Below the pieces are notes generated by a model. The model did no database searches and was not told the DNA's origin. It saw only the letters and a list, made by a program, of their open reading frames with translations. Positions 23,935-35,225 of a stretch of 64,000 nt of DNA are shown in pieces. A program made the translations under genes and the position numbers. Where the stretch lies: positions 35,378,501-35,442,500 of the forward strand of contig OY978526.1 of NCBI GenBank assembly GCA_963854835.1. The letters run 5' to 3'. Source of the stretch: Megamerina dolium (Eukaryota > Arthropoda > Insecta > Diptera > Megamerinidae). Each line of letters begins with the position of its first letter. Position 1 is the stretch's first letter.

Positions 23935-24783
23935 TCGCGATATCTCCTGGGACAGTAGGGACAGCAATGAGACACGAAAATTCTTTCAGAAGATCAAGCA
24001 CCTGAGTGACGGTTTAAATCCCAGAGCCCCTTCCTGTCGTGACAAAAATAGGAATCTGGTTATAGATGTCATGAGTGTACTAAGCTAATTGAGGGAACAC
24101 TTCTTCACGTTATTGAATCGCCTCGAACAATCCCGCCAGTGGAGCAGATCTCCCGAACTCCCCAATCACGATAGATGGTGTAGATGTTCCACTACCCGAT
24201 CATGACGAGGTCAGAGAGGCCATTTCTAGGCTGAACAACAATAAAGATGCAGGTGCTGATGGCCTGCCTGCGGAGTTGTTTAAGACCGGAGAAGATGAGC
24301 TGGTCACCATCATGCACCAGCTCATAAGCAGAATATGGTCGGATGAAAGCATGACCGATGATTGGAGGTTTAGTGTTCCCTGTTCCGTACATAAAAAGGA
24401 GACCCCACAATTTGCGCCGGCTACCGTGGAATAAGTTTCTTAGCATCGCATACAAGGTTCTAACGAACTTACTGTGTGAAAGATTGAAGCCCATGCTTAA
24501 CAACCTGATTGGACCTAATCAGTGTGGCTTCAGACCTAGTAAATCTACCGCCGATATTCATAATGCGCCAAATTCTGGAGAAAATCCAAGAAAAACAGAT
24601 CGATACACACCATCTTTCGACAGTCCGATAAGAGATTATCTCTACACAACAATGCCACTGTACAAATCCTGTTGTGCAGCCAAAATTGGGAAGGACCTTT
24701 CCCGCCGTTTAACACCGAACGGGGTTTCAGAAAATGTGATTCGTTATCGTGCGACTTCTTCAATCCTATTATGGAGAAAATAA
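23935..24783 (+). mobile_element. RTE-like LINE, RT segment in opposite orientation
   Basis: Plus-strand RT of the same LINE type: KFFQKIKHLSDG near 23970, HDEVREAISRLNNNKDAGAD and GLPAELFKTGEDEL at 24200-24300, HQLISRIW, then with frame changes SIAYKVLTNLLCERLKPMLN and NLIGPNQCGFRPSKST (24440-24545), and GFRKCDSLSCDFFN near 24725-24755. It abuts the minus-strand 3' half at about 23890-23935. A single insertion with an inverted 5' half explains both (twin priming). Confidence 0.8.
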
Positions 24784-24789
24784 TACGAG

Positions 24790-27700
24790 TTGCTCATCTA
24801 AGACATAATGGCATAATGATATTGACATAATCGCGATCCGACAGTGCTGTATTGTCAGTGTTGACAAGAGAGTCGCGTCGAACAAGGCTGAACAAGGCAA
24901 GACGAAGTACTTAGCGTCAATAAACAAAGAGTCCCGACGTCTTTTGCAACATGTACCAATATGAAATTTCTGAGAAGATTGTGAAGCATCTCCACAAAGT
25001 TCATTATCCGTAAATAATCTGTGGATTTTTCTGCAAAAGCACCGATGTTAACAAAGTAAAAACGTATTAATCGTAGTCAAAACAATTTGTCCAACTATAT
25101 TTCAACAGAAAATTGGTCGTTGTTTGTTTCAGGCTTAAAAGCTTTAAACTGCAGGTTGTAATACTCTTTTAGAATCTCGAAAGTGTCCATGTAAGACTAC
25201 AAGTTAAAGTTCGTTTTAGAATCTTTAGAATCCAATTTTCATTTTCATTACACATTTTCGAAAGGGATCACAGAGGAGGGATCGATTGGCAAAAGCTCTT
25301 AAGGCAGATAACCTGGGTGTTATTTTCAAATAACTGAATTTTTGTATATATATATTTCTTATAAAGAAAATGTTAAATATGATGTTGTGAAAAGATTTAT
25401 ATTGATTCGGCTAAGTTTGTGAGCAAAAATGCCTACAACCTCATACTTCAAGTTCTTATATGATACTTTAAACGCTTTTTTCTCAGAAACATGTTCTTCA
25501 AACTGGTGTGCAAACTAACTAACGTACGTGTGGTACTAACGTAGGCGATTTTTAAAATTATGTTTTGTTTGTTATTTTTCAGATGACTTATGCGTGTTGT
25601 ATTGTAAGAATGATGCGTATGAATTATTGAAAAATCTTTAGAAATTCTACAGTAAGAAATTTCTGAAAAACTACTGGAAAACCGTCGTTATAGTGATGAC
25701 CTCCCTTAAGAATATGTAGATATGTAACTACACTAGGGGATATTTCAATTTTCCTTCGACTTACAAAGTCTCTTCCAAGAGTTTCAAAAAAAGTACGGAA
25801 GTTGAAATCAAAATTTTTCCATAGAAGAAGCTCTCTCTGCTTTAAATTTAAATTTAAAAAATTTATTTTATATACACATTTGATCGAATCTCAAATTGGG
25901 ATTTAGCATATTAAATACGGATGGAATTTTGAAACATCAAATATATGCTTAAATACATATGAGAATAAATAAATATGTATTTATGCTGCTTGAAATTGTA
26001 TCTGAGTACTTGAAATTTTTTCAGAATGAAATTATCGTTGAGGACTTATTTTGCGCAAAAATGTATTGCCAGCCCAATGTACGAGTACATACATGATATG
26101 ATGCTAATGCTGGCTATATTCATACATATACGTATATGGATAGACAACAAAAGACGGGGTTGGAGATGAGGATTATGTACCCAAGTGTAACTAAAGAGAA
26201 TAAGGGCGAAAAATCAACGAATCATTAATCAATCCTTTCATGATGTGACGCGGTGCGTGTCCTTTTATGTTATGAACGAACAAAAAGAAAAAAAAAATTA
26301 AAGAATCCGCTCCTCACACTTTTAGCGCTCAAAGAGACATGAAAAAAAAAAAAATAAAAGAGCATGAAAAAGAAGAAAAAAAGAAGCTGTATCTATATAA
26401 GTATATATACGATTACATTCGTAAGACAAACAATTGCAAATTGTAAAAAGCAACAAAGTAACTGAAAATAGCGAAATGAACATAGCAAACAGAAAGAGGC
26501 AGAAGAGCTCAAGCTATGTGACTGTGATGACAAGAGAAAACAATGTGAAAAGTAAAAATAAAAATGGCGACATTATTTAATGAGGGATATGCCTATTTAC
26601 AGTTTGAGGCTGGACTGATTATATGTACGTGTATGAGTATGATATATATTCTACTATAAAGAGCGTGTCATATCAGTGGAAACCCAACAGAGATCATAAA
26701 GGTAATATTGCATCGTTGTACTGGTGGAGTTGTTACAAAAAATAAATAGAAATAAATAAATAAAATACAACTCAACCACTGTGAAAAATATCAGATTGCT
26801 AGAATTTTTAATTAAATTCCAAAGATATTGTTCTCATATTATTTTTGCTTAGGCAAGATGAGATACAATCGCATTATACTGAGTCCGATTACAACACGGA
26901 AATGGCCAACAGACAACAGCAGCAATTTTCTGTTTTACATATGCATTCAATAGGCAGATGGATCTGCCTCTAACATTCACATGCTGTTCGCACACAAATC
27001 CATGAAATACGCATCAACTTATCTGTGCACACGCACAGTGAGTGAAAGACTTTCTTTACAAAAGCCTCAGTACAACGTCATGTCAAAGAGATAGAAAAGT
27101 GACAGTTTCACAAAACACACACACACAAACACACAGACGCAAGCATAAAGAATATAAAATGATATTAGAAGAAGAGCACATTGGAAAAAAAATTCTTATG
27201 ATGAATACAAAAAAGATACCCAAACAGAGAAACAGCCGAATGAGACGGGTGGAAAATAAGGAAGAAGAATAAGAGACCTACACCAATGCGTGAATGTGGA
27301 GCACATCATTAATTATCCGCACGATGTAGAAGAAGAGACATTTCATAGACATGTCGAGGCGAGAGTACATAAATTGTGTGTCGATTCTTAAGTAAAAGGT
27401 ATTGAAAACTCGGTTCTTCCTGTGGATTTCTGGAAAAGAAAAAAATTAAATACATCCATACACGCATATAACAAAAATTACAATTATTTTATTTGTTCTT
27501 GTTTCTGCTTTTTTACACACATTTTTTTTTTCTGTGCTCTCTACTTTTATTTACCAGAGCATTTATTGATGAAATACTGAAATTAATTGTATTAAGCAAA
27601 AACAAAAAACAAAAAGCAAAAAAAAAAGGTAAATACCAATAAATGTATGTTTTGAAAGATGCTTGTACGTGTTAGGCACGATACCTATGTGTATCACATA

Positions 27701-28255
27701 TGAGAATATGTTTTTTGAATTTTCATTTTCTAAAACACTTAGACGTCATATCCTATGTAGCAGATATAGTTGTCTTTTTAATGATGCTACAACTGCAATA
27801 ATATATATTAGTATGCTGCGAGTATGCTATTGTCACATACAGTATATAAATAGTCAACCCAAAGGATATACGAATGAGGCGTCTTAATGTGCGAACACAC
27901 TACTTAGATCTATTTGCTGTTAAAATGAAGAGGTACTACTAACCCCATTACCTATCTTCATTTGCTATGTGCTAAATCGCATCGAATATTATTTATATAG
28001 GTTTAATATATTTTCGGCTTTGAATACTGGTTTTAATTTTAGCGTTAGTCTTCATTCGCTAAAAAATCAATGTAGTCTTTCAGAAATTCTGTTGACGGGT
28101 CGAATTCTTGCTATAATCTGTTTATAGTTAGATTGATACTTAGAACTGAGTAGGCCACAGAGTACTACTTCGTCATCATATTTCGCCAGCACAACTGAAA
28201 ATTGATTTCGGTCTATCATCAGTCAGCTCTGTTTTTGTTTCTCTGGCGATAGCTA
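24790..28255. other. Element-poor AT-rich DNA
   Basis: No gene or transposon recognised over 3.4 kb. Contains A-rich stretches (26280-26400, 27595-27630) and a CA-rich run (27110-27130). The 76-codon frame at 27042-27272 is Lys/Arg/Glu-rich because of the purine-rich + strand and has no family resemblance. Confidence 0.5.
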
Positions 28256-28394
28256 TAAATTCTAGGTACTGCTAGGTCCCCCAATCTGATTAGACCTCAT
28301 CAGAGTGACGACAGACCTAATAAATTCACCATCGATCCACCATCGACAATTATTTATTAAATAATTCATTAAATTCCACGCAAAAATTGGTAAA

Positions 28395-29382
28395 AGTGCA
28401 TCAGAAACAATCGGAATGATGCAGCAAGCGTATGGCGATGCTTGTTTATCAAGATTAAATGTTTTTATATGGCATAAACTGTTTGTGGATGGCAGAGAGT
28501 TGATGGAAGATGAAATAAAAGAAGGAAGGCCAATTTCAGTGCGGACACCGGAAGCGATCCAGAAAGTTCGTGATTTTATTACAGAAGACCGCAATGCTTC
28601 GGTGAAAATGATGGAAGAGGCCTTAAACAGAGAAACTATCCGACTCATTCTTCACGAGGATTTGGGCAAAACAAAGGTCTGCGCGAGATTTGTTCCACAT
28701 ACATTGACCGAGGACCAAAAATTAATGAGAGACAGTCATTCTAGAAACATGGTTGCAGCTGCAGAAAATGATCTAAACTTCCTGAAAACAATTATTACGG
28801 GTGATGAAACATGGTGTTTCCAATACGATCCAGTAACCAAGCGTCAAAGTGCGGAATGGAAATCAAAAAACTCACCACAAGCCAAAAAAACACGAAAACA
28901 TCTATCAAAAATCAAAACAATGCTCATCACATTCTTCGATAGCAAAGGAATTATCCACAAAGAATTTGTTCCATCTGGTCAAACAGTTACTTCCACATGT
29001 CACCTCGAAGTTTTGAAGAGTTTGATGTCCAGAATCCGTCGTGTTCGACCAGAATACCGCGATCCAAAAACTTGGTCTCTGTTGCACGATAATGCACGAG
29101 TCACACAGCACTCATTGTTAGTCAATTTTTGGCTCGTAATCAGGTCTGTATGTTGAATCACCCTCCGTATTCACCTGATTTGGCACCGCGCTACTTCTGA
29201 ATTTCCCAAAACTGAATTTGAAGTTGAAAGGATGGTTTTTTGATGACATTCAGATCATACAATGGGCTTCGACTAGGGCACTGGAGGCAATTCCGAAAAA
29301 TGAACTAGAACACGAGTTTGAATCACTATTAAATCGATGTAACAAGTGTATTGAATCAGGAGAAGAATATTTGAAATAAATA
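28395..29382 (+). pseudogene. mariner transposase, nearly complete but frameshifted
   Basis: Frame from about 28370 (IGMMQQAYGDACLSR). The HTH region shows EGRPISVRTPEAIQKVRDFI, NASVKMMEEALN and ETIRLILHEDLG. The catalytic region has TIITGDETWCFQYDP (first Asp), SKIKTMLITFFDSKGIIHKE and TWSLLHDNA (second Asp). The frame then shifts, and HPPYSPDLAP (third Asp) is read in another frame near 29160-29190, followed by a GWFFDDI-like tail ending at a TAA near 29380. This is the DD34D mariner group often found as FLJ37770-like copies. It is less decayed than the other mariners here. No inverted repeats were identified. Confidence 0.85.
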
Positions 29383-29604
29383 TACCGAAAAATTGGCAGA
29401 TATCGTGTTTTAATTGTGTTTTCTAGAGGCAGTCTTAATACATAATTGCCACACCTTGTATCATATATATTTTTTTTAAAGCCACTTACCGAACTGTCAA
29501 GATAAGGGATTACATCTATACAACATCGTCTGAGTTCAGAATTGCTGCAAAACTCTGTCCACTTTTCAGAATGACACTGTTTAACTCCCGTTGTGTTCAA
29601 ACAT

Positions 29605-29855
29605 CTACAATCAGAAGATGCGCTGGTTCAGCCATATCGAGCGAATGAAAGAACACGCTCCAGCCAAGAAAGAACTCGTTGGAAGACGCAGATGACGAGT
29701 AAGACCAAAATTCCGGTGGAAGGACAACGTAATGAGAATGCTTGGAATTTCTAATTGGTGGTAGCTAGCGAACAACAGAGGCGACTGGTGAAGCGTGTTA
29801 AATTTAGCCTACATCGATTTTGGGTTGTGATCGCCACATAATTGAGTGAGTGAAG
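29605..29855 (+). mobile_element. RTE-like LINE 3' fragment
   Basis: Plus-strand copy of the 7405-7965 family: KMRWFSHIERMKEHAPAKK, RPKFRWKDN, LGISNWW, then GATCGCCACATAATTGAGTG with a GAGT-type tail. It carries a stop within GRRR*RVRPK. Only the last ~250 bp are present. Confidence 0.75.
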
Positions 29856-29944
29856 TCATCTAGTCTTGGGGTCTTCTTCATCGTCGACACTCGTATTTTA
29901 AGTTAATTTTGCATGGGAGCGTCCATAAGGAGTAAGGTTAGAGG

Positions 29945-30205
29945 GTAGGTTAGGTTAGGTTATTGTGGCTGCCCTCGGTGAGGGCAAACTTATGCCAAAA
30001 AGGCCTTTTGCGATACCACCGAGCTTCTCTTCCAGTATTGTTGTGCGCGTTAAATTTGGACAGCATTAGAAGGGACCTATATTAGCCCCGGAGGAATTTT
30101 CAATTTCGCCGTTCGAAAGAAAGATTACAGTCGAGGATTGAACCCACGACCTAGGAACAGAAGGACAACAAACCAACAAACCAACCACTAAGCTATGGTA
30201 TTCAA
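29945..30205 (-). mobile_element. SINE with LINE-like tail, copy F
   Basis: Starts on + with GGTTAGGTTAGGTTATTGTG and a CCCTCGGTGAGGG hairpin, then AAAAAGGCCTTTTGCGATACC, the SINE body, and the reverse complement of the B box (GATTGAACCC near 30143-30155) with a shortened tRNA-like head. Read on the minus strand its 3' end is GGTATCGCAAAAGGCC ... hairpin ... AACCTAACCTAACC, matching the LINE at 15064-20262. Confidence 0.85.
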
Positions 30206-30250
30206 TAGGTTAGAGTATAAATATGTTGAGAATAAAATGTTAATAAAAAA

Positions 30251-30570
30251 AAATAAATATGTGGCACTTATAAGCCTCGAAGGGTTCATTGACCGAGCTT
30301 GTGTTCCATTACTGTTGTGTGTGTTAAATTTCGGACAATATTAGAAGGGGCCCACTTATTTCAGCCGGTTTCGAACGGCAGAACTCTTGCGACATCACTT
30401 TTTCTGAGCTTTGGCCGTTACTGTCGGAAGAATTGTCAATTGCTTGCAGTAGGTGGGCACTGTTCAAATGAAAAATCTTTTCGATATTAAATTTATTATG
30501 CTTCAGCCGGGGATTGAACCCACGACCTACAGATCAGGAGGCCAACACACTAACCACTGAGCTACTGTGA
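30251..30570 (-). mobile_element. tRNA-derived SINE, short-tail type, copy E
   Basis: Complete minus-strand copy. The 3' end reads on + as ATATGTGGCACTTATAAGCC; the body follows, and the tRNA-like head lies at the high-coordinate side, with the B box complement GGATTGAACCC at 30510-30520 and A box complement CCACTGAGCTA at 30555-30565. It sits about 45 bp from copy F, a SINE pair in the same orientation. Confidence 0.88.
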
Positions 30571-30574
30571 ATTG

Positions 30575-33500
30575 GTAAAAAAATAATGAGAGTTGATAAT
30601 AAATTGTATCCATATATGTGTACCTTAGGATCGGTGGAAGCCAATTTTTTATAAATTGTAGGAGAATTCCTCTAAGAGGTGGAGAAGTTTGGGAAGGTCA
30701 TACATTTTACCCCTCTAGGATTGATTCTGATAATTTAACTGTATATTTTTACTGTCTTGGGTAAACTCGCCACAGGTTAAAATTCAGCGAAACCAAATAC
30801 ATATAGAAATTATCTTATTGCAGTAATAAGCACGACTTCTAGGCTCCATAATACTTGATTGGCTATCATTACAGCCTTCAATCTCTTTTCCGCGCTATAT
30901 TTTCTAAATTACCCCGTCTGTAACATTCAGTGTGGCGAACACTTTCGACTTCCTCTATACCTTCATTCAATTGCATATAGGAAAAAAAAACCTTTTGATA
31001 TTTCCATCCAGTTACCAGTCCCCAAAGTTGACGTTCAACGGAGTAATTAACGAGAGAACCGTGAGAACCGTGTCTGATAGGGAGACTATTGGCATTCCAA
31101 TGGGAACTTGAAAACTACTATTAACCTCGGACGCATTACACAAAATAAGTGCTAGTTAGGAGTTGAAACATTTTTATGCAACTATCCGACTTATCTGACA
31201 AATTGTATTATCTTTCAGCGTAAATTGAATATCCTGTTGCATCGTAATATGCCTTACTTGGCCTAAGTGAGTCCATGCAAGCTGAAAGCCACCACAACCT
31301 AAATTAATATAGTTAGAAGGCACATCATTTTATTTGCCTTTTGTTGAATAGTTTAGGTTTAATTTAGTTTAGTTTTAAATACGTTTTTGAATTTGTTATA
31401 CGACAAAAAAAAAGACAAAGTGTGGCCAAAACTCGGAAATATTATTCATTATACGCTGTAGTCTGTTTAAAAAATTACTCGTTTATTGTTCATTTTGTTT
31501 GATGAGATCTACAGTGAAGTAGTATTCGTATACTACATACCTTTTAGATACTCACAATAGGTACTCCATTTTGATATGATTATTATCTGTAGTCATGTAA
31601 TTATAGACATTATTTAGACGTTATTTATATACAAATGCCAAATGTGGAACATTTGTGTTTTCGGAATGAATTTTCTAAAAGACTAATTTAAAACTATTTG
31701 ATGCTACTTAAAAATTTACAAAGTGCTAAATGAACAATTAAAAATAACCAACCGGATGCTCTTAGTATCGTACTATAGTTAAAGTATGTATTGTACCTCT
31801 GTGTTTGTGTGTGTGTGTGTGTGAGCTTCACTGAAAAAGTTATTTCCCATGTTCAAATTTATGATTATTATTATCAAGGCTAAATTAAATGAAATATTTT
31901 AAATAACCCCGCACTTCGTGGCAAACAATCACAAATAGAAGAAGATTAAAGAACAGCAAAAGCATAAAAGAAGAAAGGGCTTCAGCCATGTTTGTACTTA
32001 CATATGTATATGCAGACTATAAATACATACATACATATGTACTACATATTAAGTATATTAAATGAAATTCGCTTCAGTAACCTATTCCCTATAATTTGTT
32101 CAATTTTGAAACTACCCATTGCGAACTTTAAATTTCCAATAACGTTTATGTCAATCATAATTAGTAACAACAGCGATTTTTCATTAAAAGCATCAAAAGC
32201 CGACAAAAATAGTACGAAGAGGAAGAAGAAGAAGACTAACAACAACAATAACAACAACAACAATACACTCAATATATACAGAGCACAAAAGCAAAGACGC
32301 ACTTTTTCATACATATGCGTAGCCCACATAAGTAGACTCGTAGGCTTGTGCATGTGTGTGTGTATGTATGTATATGTATTGTTTAACAACAAAAATCAAA
32401 AATTACAACAAATTTATTAATTTTACAACGTAAACGTCTTGTAATCAGTGCGACTGCCCTACGCGGTCTCACAATGTCCAATTACATCGCACCACACAGG
32501 ACAGCACATTGATACAAGTGTGTATGAGAAGTTTTTAGGTGTGCTTATATGCTACACATACATATGTATATACATATGAGTATGTAAAAAATTGCCAAAA
32601 GCCACACGCAGGCGCAGATGTACGTGAGTACACGTATGCGTGTATGTTTGTAACGTTTAAGAATCGACATGTAATTTTGGGATTTTATTTAACCGCATTC
32701 ACATTGCTAGCGGCTAGGCCTGTTACGATTATGGCTAATTAAATTTAAAGATATTCGAAAGATTATCAATCTTTAGAGCGAGTCGCATCACATCGGAAAG
32801 ATGGCGTTCACTGTGGGTACACAGCGAGAGTATCGCGCAACAGCAACAGTACCAACAGCGATATCTCAAAAGATAATAGATACATGTACGATATATATAA
32901 GTACATATGTGTGCATTGTATGTACAATAGCAACAGCAGCGGCAGCAGCACCAACAGCAAATTTATTTCATGATTGAAAAAATGATTAATGATTTGGCAA
33001 CGCAACTGCCAAATTCAATTCGAATTTGGTGCGCTTTGTGTACCCATACATACAAATACATATGTACAATACATAAACACATTTACAGCGTTTAGAAGTG
33101 CATGTGTATACCTATGTACTGTTGTTGTTGTTTGAATTTTTTCCATGGGAACATATATGACGTACTCCATGCATATGCAATTGATGCACAACTTGAGAGT
33201 TGATGATATCTTCTGAGGAGCCAAGAGCTTTGCTTCATATTTTGACCATCATTCGCTAATTTATATTGCCTACATTTTTGCAATTCAAATGATTTTGCGA
33301 TTTACAAATGATTTTTTAATTGACAGTACTAATAGTGCTCGGCTCATGTCGCTGTAAGCTTATGCTACATTGCTTCTTCCACTTTCAGATAGCTGCGTGT
33401 TTGGTGCTCAATTCCAAACGACAACTTCTCACATCATAATTGTCAGTTTGTGGCTTCACAATTGAGCAATTAATTAAGCCGTGAGTGAGAGTATGTGCGT

Positions 33501-34355
33501 TGTGTGTGCATGTTTGTTTTACCACCTCTCTCACGTTCTCACTCTTTATATATATTTTTATGCGATTTGCTAATTAACACAAATAAAACGCACCATAATC
33601 ACTGGCTACTGCACCGCGTTTATGTTAATAATTAATTTCCTTTTTAAATTGCTTTATATAATCATATATAAAGAGTGATTATCTGCACGAAAGAGTACCA
33701 CAACCACCACCACCACCACCATGTTATACTTAATTAATGTGAGGAAAGAAGAAAAAGAAGACGAGGAATTTTTATAAGAAAGCCACAAGAATTGAAGAAT
33801 GAAAACTCAAAGAGTTTATATTACAAGAATTCCATTTGAAGCGTTGTGTTTAAGAAACGAAGAAGAAATATATTAGAAAGGTGGATTAAATGGTAATAGA
33901 ATTCTAGATCAGCCCCTTAATTGGTCTACGTGGCGTATACTATATATTAAGATTGCTCCTCAATATTTGGGAATTTTGAATACGAATTCTAATTCACGTA
34001 GGCTAAAAAATTAGAAACTAAAAATAAAATAGAATAAGAAAATAATAAAAAAGTCACTTTTTCCCATACAATTGATAAGAACTACAAAGTAGATAGATTC
34101 GTCCCGAATTATGGAGTTCTAGAATTTACCCTATAGTTGAGTAAAACTCTTTTTAAATTAATTTTTTTTATTATTTAACCATAATTCTCACACTGACCAA
34201 TTTTTTCCTACACAATAGTTCCTCTGAACGTACTTCCCCCCTATGCTTACTGCTAAGGGGACCTCCCTACAAATTTTACGTTTTTATAAAATGCGCTTTC
34301 GGCCTTCGAAGGCTGGCCCGACCGATATTCATTTATTTTTGCATCATAACATACG
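30575..34355. other. Element-free block upstream of Dfd
   Basis: 3.8 kb with no recognised transposon or gene. It contains simple repeats (TG near 31805-31823, AAC near 32238-32265, CCA near 33700-33720). Around 33315-33446 two TAAT/ATTA cores lie next to TGACAG-type sites. Candidate regulatory DNA by position only. Confidence 0.5.
33315..33660. promoter_or_regulatory. Possible Hox/Hth-type site cluster
   Basis: TTTAATTGACAG (33315-33326) and ATAATTGTCAG (33436-33446, reverse complement CTGACAATTAT) each join a TAAT/ATTA homeodomain core to a TGACA Homothorax-type core. More cores follow (CAATTAATTAAG, TGCTAATTAACAC, TTAATAATTAATTTCC). Such sites are easy to find by chance in AT-rich DNA. 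The call is an inference from spacing and position in an element-free block upstream of Dfd. Confidence 0.25.
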
Positions 34356-34360
34356 GCAGT

Positions 34361-34708
34361 GGTTGCCGTAGCTCAGTGGTTAGTGTGTTGGCCTTCTGAT
34401 CTGTAGGTCGAAGGTTCACTCCCCGGCTGAAGCATAATAAATTTGTGATCGAAAAGATTTTTCTTTCGAACGGTACCCACCTACCCGCAAGCAATTGGCA
34501 ATTCTTCCGGCAGTAACAATTCGCCATGGAAAAGCTCCTAAAAGAACTATGTGACAAAGCTCAGAAAAGAGTTGCAAGATTTCTTCCGTTCGGAACACGC
34601 TAAAATAAGTAGGTTCCTTCTAATACTGTCCAAAATTTCACACGCGCAACTACAATGGAAGAGAAGTTTGGCCAAAGAGCCCTACGATGCTTATAAGTGT
34701 TACATATC
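34361..34708 (+). mobile_element. tRNA-derived SINE, short-tail type, copy B
   Basis: Head GCCGTAGCTCAGTGGTTAGT (A box) with GGTTCACTCCC at 34413-34423 (B box), body AAGCAATTGGCAATTCTTCC, TGTGACAAAGCTCAGAAAAG, AGAAGTTTGGCC, and a terminal TTATAAGTGTTACATA. Diverged from copies A and C by scattered substitutions. No target duplication identified. Confidence 0.88.
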
Positions 34709-34839
34709 CATTTTCTTTAACATATTCACCAAGCGCACTTATTCTCTATCATCATCCGTAAAGATGGTGCCCATATAAAATGGATTTAAATATTCCTGAA
34801 AATCAAAAATATCTCCTTAACTGCCTAGGAATCACCTCC

Positions 34840-35225
34840 CAGAGCACGGTCATCTAAGAAAGCATCTGAACTGACTTGAATTTCTGCGAATAAGGGGTCA
34901 AAACATCGGCTAAAGGTTGCCAAGAAACCGTTTTGGAAGCTGTTGTAAAACCACTTAACCATACTGTGTTCGAAAACTAGTGGTGCACTTTCCACCAAGA
35001 TTATACGGCTGTCCATAAAGCTTAAATGACCTGAACATGGCTCCAAACAATTTACCGGCATCAATTTCCTCCTGATTTGAGCCCGCTGGATTTCTAATTT
35101 TGGATAGTTTTAGAGGACATGGTTTTGCAAGATACTTTGGTGCGTGTGGCTATTGATGATTGGCCAGTGCGACTTAAAGCGTGAGTGAAGGCCAATGGCC
35201 AAAGAATTTTGTCTGATGTGTAAAA
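34840..35225 (+). pseudogene. Tc1/mariner-type transposase C-terminal remnant
   Basis: Frame-broken + strand text. A PLDFWFWMVLEDMVLQDTLV-like block lies near 35085-35145, and VAIDDWPVRLKACVKANGQ near 35145-35205, the ending of a Tc1/mariner transposase family (IDDWPxRLxACVKAxGGHFE). The upstream part (34850-35080) fits the preceding catalytic region poorly. No terminal repeats seen. Confidence 0.5.

Noticed and set aside
31992..32420. 142-codon frame with Asn run
   Set aside because: Produced by an AAC microsatellite in AT-rich DNA, with no recognisable domain.
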